Positions 1-9,108 are shown, numbered from the stretch's first letter. The stretch: DNA of 64,000 nucleotides from Pollutimonas sp. M17 (GCF_025836975.1 NZ_CP107548.1:2914001-2978000); one strand, 5' to 3'. Program-made: numbers and translations. The notes: a model not told the origin generated them from the letters alone.

Positions 1-161
1 GCGGGGTTATGGCGCAGGTGGCGCGTCCATAATGCCTCGGCAATATCGGCCATTCCCATGGGGGCGCCGGGATGACCCGAATTGGCTTGTTGAACCGCAT
101 CCATGGCCAGGGCGCGTATAGCGTTGGCCATGGACGAATCTTGGGCAGGCGTAAGGCTCAT
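1..161 (-). CDS. tkt: Transketolase, N-terminal fragment (5' end of gene only)
   Basis: Reading the minus strand from 161 gives a protein starting [18 protein letters not shown] and containing [18 protein letters not shown], the hallmark N-terminal thiamine-diphosphate region of transketolase. The enzyme moves two-carbon ketol units in the non-oxidative pentose phosphate pathway in the cytoplasm. Only 53 codons lie inside the window; the rest continues beyond position 1. The ATG at 161 is the first in frame, and the conserved block starts about 12 residues later, so the start is reasonable. The gene is divergent from rsmE, with an unusually long non-coding region of about 870 bp between them. 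Confidence 0.93.
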   Translation of the reverse strand, partial: MSLTPAQDSSMANAIRALAMDAVQQANSGHPGAPMGMADIAEALWTRHLRHNP

Positions 162-307
162 TGAAGACTCGCAAGAGGGCTGGGTCCGCGTGGCGCGGCC
201 GACCCTCGTCATTGAAGGTTTACAAAGCCTCTGATTTTACCACCGGGGGGTGTATCTGTTATTTACCGCGATTGCGGTAGGGCTTATGGCTTGTTGAGAT
301 CAGGAAA

Positions 308-536
308 GGCTCGCGGGGAGTGAGGGCTGTGCCGGGCTAACGCGCCAGCGGCCCTGGCTTTGCCAGGGCTTCCCGCGCAGCCGAACAGCGCGGGGGCGGC
401 CGCGAACTCGCGCGTCGTACAGCCACTGGCTGTACGAAAACGTCGCGCTCAGACAGCGCGGCCTTGCATCCCCCGCGCCGTCCGACCGCGCGGCGCTGCG
501 CAAACCGCCCGGCACAGCCCTCACTCCCCGCGAGCC
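308..536. repeat. Long imperfect palindrome P1 (29-bp perfect outer arms)
   Basis: The outer arms 308-336 and 508-536 are perfect reverse complements over 29 bp. Further pairing lies inside: GCGCAGC near 375-381 with GCTGCGC near 494-500, CGCGGGGG near 389-396 with CCCCCGCG near 470-477, GGCCGCG 398-404 with CGCGGCC 457-463. Two side hairpins are present: 350-368 (GCCCTGG/CCAGGGC) and about 415-434 (CGTACAGCC/GGCTGTACG). The tip carries GAACTCG (404-410) and CTCAGACAG (448-456), a core also found in P2 and P3. It lies in the tkt-rsmE divergent intergenic region. Open frames across it look like artefacts of the palindrome. Confidence 0.85.
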
Positions 537-630
537 GACACAGGCCGGCTCAATAGCGGAGAAAAACGCCAGCCGAAGCCAAATCCAAACCCTCTTCCCG
601 AGTGCGATTTCGTCTCATTTCTGCTTCAAG
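537..630. other. Non-coding spacer between two palindromes
   Basis: No gene, RNA gene or clear promoter is visible here. Together with 162-307 and 854-1035 it makes up the rest of the 874-bp tkt-rsmE intergenic region. Short open frames in this stretch have no recognisable family features and run through the palindrome arms on both strands. Confidence 0.5.
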
Positions 631-853
631 GCTCGGGGGGCTTGGCCTGGGGCTGGCGGTTCACGGGCAAGCCGCGCCGGCCCAGGAAACGGGGATGCAA
701 GTGCGCGGCTGTTTGAGCCCGGGCTTATGGACGGCCGGGGGCCGTCCATTCGGGCGAGTTCCGCGCACGCCCCGTTTCCTGGGCCGGTGCGGGTAGTCAC
801 GGCGCAGCCGGGACCTTGCTCGTCTAGCCAGCCCCAGGCCAAGCCCCCCGAGC
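631..853. repeat. Long imperfect palindrome P2 (26-bp perfect outer arms)
   Basis: The outer arms 631-656 and 828-853 are perfect reverse complements over 26 bp. Inner arms 677-694 and 770-787 match over 18 bp, 701-708 pairs with 761-768, and 727-736 pairs with 740-749 to form the tip. The tip region carries CTGTTTGAGC (709-718) and GCGAGTTC (754-761), matching the core of P1 (other strand) and P3. The element could fold into one long hairpin as RNA or a cruciform as DNA. Frames on both strands encode the same spurious peptide motif because of the symmetry. Confidence 0.85.
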
Positions 854-1035
854 CGTTCAACAAAAAACACCCAATAGCGAAACAAAAAAACCGCAACACC
901 TCAGTAATAAAAAAGCGAAGCAAATCATCAGAAAAAAGACGTCAGCACAACACCCACCTTGACCATAGCCGCATCGGACAATACGCCATAAAGTATGATG
1001 CCCTCACAGTCGTCCGCAGACAGCCCCCTCACCAT

Positions 1036-1770
1036 ATGGCCATCCCCCGATTCTTCTGCCCCACGCCCCTGGCGGCCAACACCACCCTCGAGCTCCCTGA
1101 CGCGCTTGCGCACCATGCCATACGTGTCTTGCGCCTGAAGCCGGATTCAGACATCGTCCTCTTCGATGGCAAGGGCGGCCAATACAGCGCGAAGCTCATC
1201 ATCGACGGAAAGCGCGGCCACGCCGCCCTGGGCGAACACGATCCCGTCGAAACCGAACTCGACGGCCGCATCACCCTGGTCCAGGGCATACCCTCCGGCG
1301 ACAAAATGGACTGGATCATAGAGAAAGCCGTTGAACTGGGCGCCGTCCGGGTCGTTCCCATCGCCGCTCGCCGTAGCGTATTGCAGCTGACCGGCGACCG
1401 CCTCCGCAAGCGGCTGGAACACTGGCGCCGCATCGCCCAGGCCGCCAGCGAACAAAGCGGCCGCAACCGCATCATGGACATCGCCGAACCGTGTTCACTG
1501 GACCATTACCTGGCCAGGGACATGACCGACGCCGCAGCCACCCTCTTCTGCCATCCCGACAGCCCATGCAGCCTGGCTCAGGCCCTGCAGGCACAACAGA
1601 CGGAACTCGCCCTGTTGGTCGGCCCCGAAGGAGGATGGTCGGATGAGGAACAGGATCTGGTGGCGCGCTGCAAGCTGACCGGCGTCAGCTTCGGCAAGCG
1701 CGTCCTGCGCACCGAAACCGCGGGGCTCGCGCTGATTGCGGCCGTCAGCGCCCTGCAAGGCTGGAGCTAG
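1036..1770 (+). CDS. rsmE: 16S rRNA (uracil(1498)-N3)-methyltransferase RsmE
   Basis: The 244-residue product begins MAIPRFFCPTPL and has the RsmE layout: an N-terminal PUA-like domain (about 1-70) and a C-terminal SPOUT trefoil-knot methyltransferase domain with LLVGPEGGWSDEE and GKRVLRTETAGLA. It methylates N3 of U1498 in the 16S rRNA of the 30S subunit using S-adenosylmethionine. The frame is open upstream to 727, but the family starts at the MAIPRFF methionine (ATG at 1036), and the upstream part runs through palindrome P2, so I place the start at 1036. It is a single gene, divergent from tkt. Confidence 0.93.
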   Translation: MAIPRFFCPTPLAANTTLELPDALAHHAIRVLRLKPDSDIVLFDGKGGQYSAKLIIDGKRGHAALGEHDPVETELDGRITLVQGIPSGDKMDWIIEKAVELGAVRVVPIAARRSVLQLTGDRLRKRLEHWRRIAQAASEQSGRNRIMDIAEPCSLDHYLARDMTDAAATLFCHPDSPCSLAQALQAQQTELALLVGPEGGWSDEEQDLVARCKLTGVSFGKRVLRTETAGLALIAAVSALQGWS

Positions 1771-1888
1771 ACGGCAGCGGATTTCCCGTGGCACTCATGC
1801 CGCAGTGCTGACGTCGCAAAAATGAAAAATACCGTCAAAAGCGCTTAGGGCTCATGCCTGTATCGAGGAGTGGCCGCAACAGTGTCAG

Positions 1889-2356
1889 CTACTCTTCCCG
1901 GCCGCCCGAATAAGGCGTGGGTTCGACGCCGGGCTCGGGGTCGGGATGCTTGCCCGCATGCTCGACCGCAAAGGCGAAGCGCCTGTCATTGTTCGAGGCG
2001 AATTCAACGACATCGGCGCACACCCCCAGGATGGCGTCCGAATCATCCGCCAGCGCGGGATCGCCCGAATGCAGCTTGTAAAACCATAGGAACAGGCCGT
2101 TCTTGTGATCCAGTACCGTGTCGCACAGGCAGTCATACAAGGCGTCGAGATTCCCGCCGAAGTATTCCGGGAAATCCACGGCTTTCACCACCGCGCGCAA
2201 CACGGCGGACCGGCTGCGAGCCCGATCGCAATCAACAACGAAGGCGCTGATGCCCGCTGTCCGGGCCGCACTGAGCGCCTCGTCCTGAGAGACGACGGAC
2301 GCATCGATCAAACCGCCTTTTTGCAATTTTTTTTGCAATGACTGCGCTTGGCTCAT
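1889..2356 (-). CDS. Barstar-family protein (ribonuclease inhibitor-like)
   Basis: The 155-residue product carries FPEYFGGNLDALYDCLCD at about residues 82-99, the signature of the barstar (barnase inhibitor) fold in which acidic residues of this helix plug the RNase active site. In proteobacteria such proteins usually stand alone and their target is unknown. Its start ATG at 2356 overlaps the stop of the upstream patatin gene by 4 bp (ATGA), so the two are probably translationally coupled. No barnase-type RNase gene is seen nearby. The C-terminus is rich in Pro/Glu/Gly and probably disordered. Confidence 0.85.
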   Translation of the reverse strand: MSQAQSLQKKLQKGGLIDASVVSQDEALSAARTAGISAFVVDCDRARSRSAVLRAVVKAVDFPEYFGGNLDALYDCLCDTVLDHKNGLFLWFYKLHSGDPALADDSDAILGVCADVVEFASNNDRRFAFAVEHAGKHPDPEPGVEPTPYSGGREE

Positions 2357-3585
2357 GGGGGCGCCTCCTTGAAAAACGCTTTTACTTCCTCAGCACGACT
2401 CATGCCATCGGCCCGCCCCAGGCGTATCAGTTCCTGGGTATAGCCGGCCTCGAACAACAAATACGAAATCAGTGCACCGCCGTTGCCCATTTTGGGCCCG
2501 GAAGCCGACGATACACCAAGGACGCGGAAAAGGGTACGAGCAGCGCGCGGCATCTGATCCAGATGCGCCAGCGCCATCTCGTCCAGGGAGCGGCTGGGAG
2601 TCACGACAAAAGTGCTTACCGGGCGCAGCGACTGGCTTTTTAATACATTTACCGGCAATTGCGCAAGCAACTCATTGATGCGTTGCATGCGTTCCACATC
2701 CATGGACAGGCTGTCCAGAAATATATTGGATAAGGCGTGGCCTCCGATTTGCGCGAGCGTCGGGTAACCGGGCTTGGTCTCTTTTTTCTCGGGGTGCGTG
2801 TCGTCCTTGTAGCCGGTGCCGATGACCAGGATCTTCTTCGCCCCCAGATGGATGGCCGGACTCATGGGGGCCAGCTGCCGCATGGACCCATCGCCGCACC
2901 ACAGCCCCTGCCCGCCGATCAGCATCGACTGCGCCGGAAAGATAAAGGGCAATGAGCTGGAGGCCAGCAGATGATCCACGCCTATCTTGGACGGCACCGC
3001 CTGCCGCAACGACCGCTGCCAGGGCTTGATCGTCCCCTTGGATTGATAGAAGGTGATGTGCTCGCCCGTGGTGTATGCCGTGGCGGTGATGGCCAGCGCA
3101 CGCAGGGCGCCATCCGACAGATTGCACTCCAGCTGTTCGAAGTTCAACGTCGCGGACAGCAGCTCGCCCAGCGGCTGATTATCCAGCAGGGAGCGCGGCT
3201 GCCGGCTGCGCATGTCGGGCATCAGCCAGCCGATGGCCAGCATGGCGAACCAGCGCAGGCCCGTGCGCAGCAGGCGGGCCGCATCGGCGTGATACACCGT
3301 GCCCGTTTGCAGGCTGCCCCACAACTCCTCCAGCCGGTCCGTGGCCGTATGCGGATCCTGCGCGTGGCATGCCAGGGCGCAGGCATTGATCGCCCCCGCG
3401 GACGTCCCGCAAATGATATCGAAGGGATTGGCGAAATCCGGCGAGCGATCCGGGTCGAGCACGTCGAGAATGCCTGCCAGGACGCCTACCTGGTAGGCCG
3501 CCCTGGCCCCGCCTCCCGTCAGCACCAGGCCGACGGGTTCGCTGCCGGCGCCGGGCCGCTCAGGTGCCGCGCGGTGTGTTGGCAT
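2353..3585 (-). CDS. Patatin-like phospholipase family protein
   Basis: The 410-residue product has the patatin layout near its N-terminus: LTGGGARAAYQVGVLAGI (oxyanion-hole loop, about 21-39) and CGTSAGAINA (GXSXG nucleophile serine, about 59-67). The DG of the Ser-Asp dyad is in GDGSMRQLAPMSP. It likely hydrolyses acyl esters of lipids in the cytoplasm or at the membrane; the substrate is not deducible. The start at 3585 lies 26 bp inside the 3' end of the malic enzyme gene, and its stop overlaps the barstar-like start, giving a tightly packed three-gene block maeB-patatin-barstar on the minus strand. Confidence 0.9.
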   Translation of the reverse strand: MPTHRAAPERPGAGSEPVGLVLTGGGARAAYQVGVLAGILDVLDPDRSPDFANPFDIICGTSAGAINACALACHAQDPHTATDRLEELWGSLQTGTVYHADAARLLRTGLRWFAMLAIGWLMPDMRSRQPRSLLDNQPLGELLSATLNFEQLECNLSDGALRALAITATAYTTGEHITFYQSKGTIKPWQRSLRQAVPSKIGVDHLLASSSLPFIFPAQSMLIGGQGLWCGDGSMRQLAPMSPAIHLGAKKILVIGTGYKDDTHPEKKETKPGYPTLAQIGGHALSNIFLDSLSMDVERMQRINELLAQLPVNVLKSQSLRPVSTFVVTPSRSLDEMALAHLDQMPRAARTLFRVLGVSSASGPKMGNGGALISYLLFEAGYTQELIRLGRADGMSRAEEVKAFFKEAPP

Positions 3586-5854
3586 CGAGTACGGTGAGCG
3601 CCGCCATGTTGACGATGCGGCGCACGGTGGAACTGGACGTCAGGATATGGACCGGCGCATTCGCGCCCAGCAGGAAGGGCCCCACCGCCACATTGCCCCC
3701 TGCCGCGGTCTTGAGCAGGTTGTAGGCGATATTGCCCGAGTCCACATTGGGGCAGATAAGCAGATTGGCCTCGCCGTGCAGGCTGGTCGACGGCAATATG
3801 CGCCGGCGCAGGGACTCGTCCAGCGCGCAGTCGCCATGCATTTCGCCGTCGATCTCCAGTTCCGGCTCGCGTTCGCGGACGATGGCCAGGGCTTCCTGCA
3901 TCTTGGCTCCGGACGCGGAGCTGCCCGTGCCGAAGTTGGAGCGCGACAGCAAGGCGACCTTGGGCTCCATGTTCAGGCGGCGCATTTCCGCGGCGGCCGC
4001 GAGGGTGATCTCGGCCACCTGCTCCGCATTGGGATTGTCGTTGATGTGGGTGTCGGCCAGCGCGATGGTGCGTTCGGCCAGCAGCAGGATATTCATGGCG
4101 GCGTAGGTCTTTGCGCCGGGCACCTTGCCGATGACTTCATCGATGAAGCGCAAGTGGTCCGCATACGCCCCCACCGTGCCGCAGACCAGGCCGTCGGCGT
4201 CGCCCAGGCGCAGCATCATGGCGCCGATCAGGGTCAGCCGGCGGCGCATTTCGACGCGCGCCATTTCCTTGCTGATCCCTCGGCGGCACATGATTTCCCA
4301 GTACGTGGTCCAGTACTGATGGAAGCGCTCGTCGTAATCGGGGTTGGTGACTTCCACGTCCTCGCCCAGCCGGATGCGCAATCCGAATTTCTTGATGCGG
4401 TCCGCCAGCACGGCGGGGCGCCCCACCAGGATGGGACGGGCAAGCTTCTCGTCGACGACGATCTGCACCGCCCGCAGCACGCGCTCTTCTTCGCCTTCGG
4501 TGAACACGATGCGTGTCTTGCCGCCGTCGCGCACCAGCTTCTTGGCTGTCGAGAACAGCGGCTTCATGAAGGAACCCGAGCGATACACGAACTGCTGGAG
4601 CTGCTCGGCATAGCTTTCGATATCAGCCAGCGGCCGCGTGGCCACGCCGTCCTCCATGGCCGCCTTGGCCACGGCGACCGCGATGCGTACGATCAGGCGC
4701 GGATCGAAGGGCTTGGGAATGAAGTATTCAGGCCCGAACGACACGCCATACGTGCCATAGGCGGCGGCCACGACATCGTTCTGCTCTTCCTGGGCCAGCT
4801 TGCAGATCGCCAGCACGGCGGCCTTTTCCATGCCGCGCGTGATCGTGGTGGCGCCGACGTCCAGCGCACCGCGAAATATATAGGGGAAGCACAGAACGTT
4901 GTTGACCTGGTTGGGGTAGTCGGAGCGTCCGGTGGCCATGACCACGTCGTCGCGCGCCGCATGCGCGTCTTCGGGCAGGATCTCGGGATTGGGGTTGGCC
5001 AGGGCCAGGATGAGCGGCCGGGCCGCCATCCGGGCGACCATCTCGGGCTTGAGGACGCCTCCGGCGGACAAGCCCAGGAACACATCGGCGCCGTCGATGA
5101 TTTCGCCCAGGGTGCGCGCGGACGTTTCCTGCGCGAAACGCTGCTTGTCCGGATCCATGAGCACCGTGCGGCCCTTGTAGACCACGCCTTCGATGTCGGA
5201 GACCCAGATGTTTTCCAGCGGCAGGCCCAGGTCGACCATGAGGTCCAGGCAGGAGAGCGCGGCGGCGCCCGCGCCCGACACCACCACCTTGACCTTGGCG
5301 ATGTCCTTGCCGACCACCTGCAGGCCGTTCAGGAAGGCCGACGAAACACAGATGGCCGTGCCATGCTGGTCGTCGTGGAAGACGGGAATGTTCATGCGCT
5401 CGCGCAGCTTGCGCTCGACCGTAAAGCACTCGGGCGCCTTGATGTCTTCCAGGTTGATGCCCCCGAAGGTGGGCTCCAGTCCCGCGATGATCTCCACCAG
5501 CTTGTCCGGGTCGGTTTCATTGATCTCGATGTCGAAGACATCGATGCCGGCGAACTTCTTGAACAGCACCGCCTTGCCTTCCATGACCGGCTTGGAGGCC
5601 AGCGGACCGATGTTGCCCAGTCCCAGCACCGCCGTGCCGTTGGTGATCACACCCACCAGGTTCCCGCGCCCCGTGTAGCGGAAGGCGTTTTGCTCATTGG
5701 TGACGATTTCTTCGCAAGCGGCCGCCACGCCGGGGGAATAAGCCAGGGCCAGATCGCGTTGATTGGACAATTGCTTGGTCGGCGTGACGGATATTTTCCC
5801 GGGGCGGCCGTGCTCGTGGTATTCCAGGGCGGCTTTGCGAAGCGTTTCTTCCAT
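3560..5854 (-). CDS. maeB: NADP-dependent malic enzyme with C-terminal phosphotransacetylase-like domain (copy 1)
   Basis: The 764-residue product is a MaeB-type hybrid. An N-terminal malic domain ([42 protein letters not shown]), an NAD(P)-binding domain ([16 protein letters not shown]) and a C-terminal domain from about residue 430 resembling phosphate acetyltransferase. It oxidatively decarboxylates malate to pyruvate; in characterised MaeB proteins the PTA-like domain is regulatory rather than catalytic. A second full-length paralogue lies at 45474-47762. Residues 56-143 of the two are encoded by almost identical DNA (263 bp, 2 differences by eye). The 3' end overlaps the patatin gene start by 26 bp. 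Confidence 0.95.
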   Translation of the reverse strand: MEETLRKAALEYHEHGRPGKISVTPTKQLSNQRDLALAYSPGVAAACEEIVTNEQNAFRYTGRGNLVGVITNGTAVLGLGNIGPLASKPVMEGKAVLFKKFAGIDVFDIEINETDPDKLVEIIAGLEPTFGGINLEDIKAPECFTVERKLRERMNIPVFHDDQHGTAICVSSAFLNGLQVVGKDIAKVKVVVSGAGAAALSCLDLMVDLGLPLENIWVSDIEGVVYKGRTVLMDPDKQRFAQETSARTLGEIIDGADVFLGLSAGGVLKPEMVARMAARPLILALANPNPEILPEDAHAARDDVVMATGRSDYPNQVNNVLCFPYIFRGALDVGATTITRGMEKAAVLAICKLAQEEQNDVVAAAYGTYGVSFGPEYFIPKPFDPRLIVRIAVAVAKAAMEDGVATRPLADIESYAEQLQQFVYRSGSFMKPLFSTAKKLVRDGGKTRIVFTEGEEERVLRAVQIVVDEKLARPILVGRPAVLADRIKKFGLRIRLGEDVEVTNPDYDERFHQYWTTYWEIMCRRGISKEMARVEMRRRLTLIGAMMLRLGDADGLVCGTVGAYADHLRFIDEVIGKVPGAKTYAAMNILLLAERTIALADTHINDNPNAEQVAEITLAAAAEMRRLNMEPKVALLSRSNFGTGSSASGAKMQEALAIVREREPELEIDGEMHGDCALDESLRRRILPSTSLHGEANLLICPNVDSGNIAYNLLKTAAGGNVAVGPFLLGANAPVHILTSSSTVRRIVNMAALTVLDANTPRGT
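5427..5689 (-). repeat. Near-identical tract shared with the second maeB copy (donor/recipient unknown)
   Basis: By direct reading, 5427-5689 matches 47335-47597 over 263 bp with only two substitutions (one T/C, one G/A), while the flanking coding sequence of the paralogues differs at many synonymous sites. The tract encodes residues 56-143 in both proteins. This pattern fits recent gene conversion between the paralogues. Confidence 0.8.
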
Positions 5855-5946
5855 GATGGACTCGAGTGTGTGAAATTAAATAGACGCTCATTCTAGTCCC
5901 TTGCCACAGTTTGGAACATGAAAGCGCGCCGGGGCCGCGCCGCTTT

Positions 5947-6873
5947 TTATATGTCCTGGCCCGGATAGGGAAAAAGATCGGAGGGGTCGAAAAACCCCTT
6001 GACCTGGGTATCCAGATCGCCCGCCTGCGCCGCAAGATCGCATGCGGCCGCCCGGCCGGACGTGTAGCGGTCGGCGTAGGCCGGTTCAGAGCCGGGCTGG
6101 GCCGACTGCTCGTCGATGACCACCCACTCCACCCAGCCCAGGTCGCCCCCATGGCCCAGCAGCAGGTGCGCCAGGTTGACGGTTTGTCCGGCCGCGGGCA
6201 GCAGCGCATCAAGGCGATAGCGCGCCGGCCACAGGCGGTTGCGCGTGCAAGCCTGGGCATCGGCGCCGGCGGCCAGTTGAAATAGAGAGGGAACCAGCCG
6301 CTGCAGGCGAGCTCCCTGCAGCGGCTTCTTGTTGCTTTCGCCAAATGGCCCGAGGCTGACACTGGAGCCGTCGGCCAGCATGACGGACGCATGCGCCACC
6401 CCGGACCGGGCGGTCTGGCCCGCCGGCCAATCGCACAGGCTGCGGTCGGCCAGCCACGCCGCCACGGTGATGTGGCAGGGCAGGTCGGCAAACTGGGCCA
6501 GGCCCGCCGCCTCGAGCTCACCCAGCAGGCAGCCCGGCTGGACGAACCACTTGCTGCTTCCCGGCTCCAGCCGCTGGCAATTGCCCAGATCGCGCCCCGG
6601 TTCGACCCACAATACCGGCCGCTCATCCAGCCGGGCGGAATGCGGCACCCCATCCAGCGCCAGCACCACCTGGTATTCGGCGCACAAGGCCCGGGCCTTG
6701 TGCACATCGGAGGCCTGCTTGGGCACCAGCCGGGCGCGGCCGGGGCCATCGCCCTTGTCGAACTCGAAAAACGTACCGGAGACCGCATTGCGGAGACGCT
6801 GGCAAAAAGCGTCCCAAGGAGTCTGGGTAGCGCGTCGCCCGGTCAGGAAAGCGCGGCGGGACGAGGACTGCAT
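5947..6873 (-). CDS. FAD-binding oxidoreductase-like protein (degenerate), possible Tat signal
   Basis: The product is about 308 residues, starting MQSSSRRAFLTGRRATQTP. This start (6873) has an AAAGGA-type ribosome site; the frame stays open upstream to 6924. SRRAFL resembles a twin-arginine motif, though no clear hydrophobic core follows, so export is doubtful. The middle (KASDVHKARALCAEY, then SGVAHASVMLADGSSVSLG) and the C-terminal LDTQVKGFFDPSDLFP resemble the start and end of FAD-linked oxidases of the PCMH/GlcD type. The glycine-rich FAD-binding loop of that family is not evident, so the protein may have lost flavin binding. It lies 92 bp upstream of maeB copy 1 on the same strand. Confidence 0.55.
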   Translation of the reverse strand: MQSSSRRAFLTGRRATQTPWDAFCQRLRNAVSGTFFEFDKGDGPGRARLVPKQASDVHKARALCAEYQVVLALDGVPHSARLDERPVLWVEPGRDLGNCQRLEPGSSKWFVQPGCLLGELEAAGLAQFADLPCHITVAAWLADRSLCDWPAGQTARSGVAHASVMLADGSSVSLGPFGESNKKPLQGARLQRLVPSLFQLAAGADAQACTRNRLWPARYRLDALLPAAGQTVNLAHLLLGHGGDLGWVEWVVIDEQSAQPGSEPAYADRYTSGRAAACDLAAQAGDLDTQVKGFFDPSDLFPYPGQDI

Positions 6874-6961
6874 GTCTGGATTCCTTTGTACCTGTTGCAA
6901 ATAAAAGACCGTGGAGAGGCCCACCCATTACAATCGTGCTTTTGCCCGAGATTTTCGCCTT

Positions 6962-8119
6962 ATGCCCCGACTTGCCAAGCGTACCGAACAAGTGATGCCA
7001 TTCTACGCTGTGGAGCTGTTCAAGCAGGCCAGCGCCCTGAATGCGCAGGGTCGCGACATCATCAGCCTGGGAATAGGAGAACCCGATTTTACGGCTCCCG
7101 CCCAAGTCATCGAAACCCTGAATCGCGCCGCCCAGGCGGGGCTGAGCGGCTACACGCCGCCGGCCGGCATCGGCACGCTGCGCGACGCGATTGCCCATTA
7201 CTATGCGCAGCAGTTCGGCGCGGCCGTCGACCCCGAAAGGGTGATCGTCACCTCGGGCGCCTCGGGGGCGCTGCTGCTGGCCGGCATGGCCCTGATCAAC
7301 CCCGGCGATGAAATCCTCATGCCGGATCCCTCTTATCCCGCCAACCAGAACTTCATTACCGGATCGGGCGGCATACCCCGATTGATCCCCTGCTCGGCCG
7401 AACAGCGCTTCCAGCTTGGAGCCGAGGACATACGCAAGCATTGGGGCCCGGCCACCCGCGGCGTGCTGATCGCCTCGCCCAGCAACCCCACCGGCACGAC
7501 CATCGCCCGGGAAGACCTGAAGGCGCTGATCGAGGAAGTCCGGCAGCGCGACGGCTTCATCATCATGGATGAAATCTACCTGGGCCTCTACTATGGCGAC
7601 GCGCCCCAAAGCGCGCTGACGCTGGACGACAACATCGTCGTCATCAACAGCTTCTCCAAGTATTTCCACATGACGGGCTGGCGCCTGGGCTGGCTGATCG
7701 TCCCTGAACACATGATTGCGGCGGTCGAGAAACTGGCGGCCAGCCTGGCGATCTGCGCGCCCGCCCTGGCCCAGCACGCGGCATTGACCTGCTTCGAACC
7801 CGAAGTCATGCGCATCTATGAAAACCGGCGCCTGTCGTTCAAGGAAAGGCGCGACTACCTTTTGCCCGAATTCGAGCGCCTGGGCCTGCACGTTCCGGTC
7901 GCACCCGACGGCGCGTTCTATATCTATGCCGACATCCGCGCGCACAGCCAGGACAGCAGCGATTTTTCGCACAGGCTGCTGCATGAAGCGGGGGTGGCGG
8001 CCGTGCCGGGCCTGGATTTCGGACCGGCGCATGCGGCGCACAGCATGCGTTTTTCCTATGCCACGGGGCTGGATCGCCTCAAAGAGGCCATAAGCCGCAT
8101 CGAGCGCTTTCTGGCCTGA
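6962..8119 (+). CDS. Pyridoxal-phosphate-dependent class I aminotransferase
   Basis: The 385-residue product (start MPRLAKRTEQVMPFYAVE, ATG at 6962; the frame is open a little further upstream) is a fold-type I aminotransferase. Visible motifs are SLGIGEPDF, SGYTPPAGIGTLRDA, SPSNPTGT, and SFSKYFHMTGWRLGW with the PLP-binding lysine; the C-terminus has MRFSYA with the substrate carboxylate-binding arginine. The subfamily resembles aspartate/alanine-type enzymes, but the substrate cannot be fixed from sequence alone. It stands alone, divergent from the FAD-oxidase-like gene. Confidence 0.9.
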   Translation: MPRLAKRTEQVMPFYAVELFKQASALNAQGRDIISLGIGEPDFTAPAQVIETLNRAAQAGLSGYTPPAGIGTLRDAIAHYYAQQFGAAVDPERVIVTSGASGALLLAGMALINPGDEILMPDPSYPANQNFITGSGGIPRLIPCSAEQRFQLGAEDIRKHWGPATRGVLIASPSNPTGTTIAREDLKALIEEVRQRDGFIIMDEIYLGLYYGDAPQSALTLDDNIVVINSFSKYFHMTGWRLGWLIVPEHMIAAVEKLAASLAICAPALAQHAALTCFEPEVMRIYENRRLSFKERRDYLLPEFERLGLHVPVAPDGAFYIYADIRAHSQDSSDFSHRLLHEAGVAAVPGLDFGPAHAAHSMRFSYATGLDRLKEAISRIERFLA

Positions 8120-8194
8120 TTCCAGCGGCGCAGCCGGAAAACCGGGCTCCGATGCGCTGCTGCGCGCCCGGATGCCTGGCGGGCAAACAGCACC

Positions 8195-9019
8195 CTATCG
8201 CCGCACGGGAATGCCCGAAGCCAGGGCGATGCGCCGCCATTCGGCGATGACCTTGGCGCCATAGCCGCCGTCGGTGGGGCCGGTGGCGCCCACATAACAG
8301 GCCAGGCCGCCTTCCACCGAGCCGCGCCGCTTTATGCAGTCGTACAGTATCTGGACGCCGACGCGCATGTTCGCAATGGGATTCAAGGCGGCCATGGCTC
8401 CGTCGCTGAACGCCTCGAATTTGTCTTTATGGACACTGGTCATCACCTGCATCAGGCCCTGGGCGCCCACATGGCTTTCCGCATAAGGGTTGTAGCGCGA
8501 TTCGATGGCAATGACCGCCAGGATCAGCTGCGGATCCAGCGCCTTTTCCTTGCCCACGACAAACGCCGTGTTGACCAGGGCGCCGGCCACGCTATGGGCA
8601 ATCTTGTATTTCCGGGCGATATAGCTGCGCAGCGCCTGGGCCTGGCTATTGGTCAGTCCCGCCGCATGCCGCCCCGCTTGGGACGCCTTCAGCGCGCGGC
8701 TGAAGCTGATCAGGCTTGCCGCGCCCGACGCCACGGCATCGGCGGGGACGTCCTGGACGGTATCGCCGTCCGCCAAAGCGCCGCCGGCGAACGAGGCCAG
8801 CATGTCCTGCTTGAAGTCGTCGGGGCGCAGGGCGATGATCAGCGCCTCATGGATTTGCCGAGCCTGCTCGCGCAGCGAAGGCACGGCCACGCTCAGCACC
8901 ACCGTGACCAGCACGGCGATACCCAGGTATATTGCACAGACGTGCACGAACTCGCTGACCTGGTAACCGGCTGTGCGCATGGAGCGACCCATGACGCTTT
9001 CGGAACCCATGACCGCCAT
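8195..9019 (-). CDS. Membrane-anchored lytic transglycosylase (SLT domain)
   Basis: The product is about 274 residues. A hydrophobic segment (VHVCAIYLGIAVLVTVVLSV) near residues 25-45 is a probable signal anchor, followed by a C-terminal SLT domain with AVIAIESRYNPYAES (catalytic Glu in ESRYNP) and GAQGLMQVM. It would cleave peptidoglycan glycan strands in the periplasm. I chose the ATG at 9019 because GAAGGGG lies just upstream; a TTG at 9034 is also in frame. The gene is divergent from ubiD. Confidence 0.88.
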   Translation of the reverse strand: MAVMGSESVMGRSMRTAGYQVSEFVHVCAIYLGIAVLVTVVLSVAVPSLREQARQIHEALIIALRPDDFKQDMLASFAGGALADGDTVQDVPADAVASGAASLISFSRALKASQAGRHAAGLTNSQAQALRSYIARKYKIAHSVAGALVNTAFVVGKEKALDPQLILAVIAIESRYNPYAESHVGAQGLMQVMTSVHKDKFEAFSDGAMAALNPIANMRVGVQILYDCIKRRGSVEGGLACYVGATGPTDGGYGAKVIAEWRRIALASGIPVRR

Positions 9020-9108
9020 TGCACCCCTTCCCAATAAAATAAAGAAGGTCGATGTTAACCTTCTCTGCCCGGAAATGTAATCCGACAGTAACCTGATGGC
9101 CTGATTCT

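Noticed and set aside
360-716. Small open frames in the tkt-rsmE gap (e.g. 360-716 plus, 615-923 minus)
   Set aside because: They read palindrome arms on both strands and lack ribosome sites or family features.
727-1035. Upstream extension of the rsmE frame to 727
   Set aside because: Runs through palindrome P2 and has no RsmE-like sequence; the family starts at 1036.
3647-5896. 749-codon plus-strand open frame antisense to maeB copy 1
   Set aside because: Perfectly antisense to a clear malic enzyme; composition is His/Asp/Gly-rich as expected of antisense GC-rich DNA and no family motif is seen.
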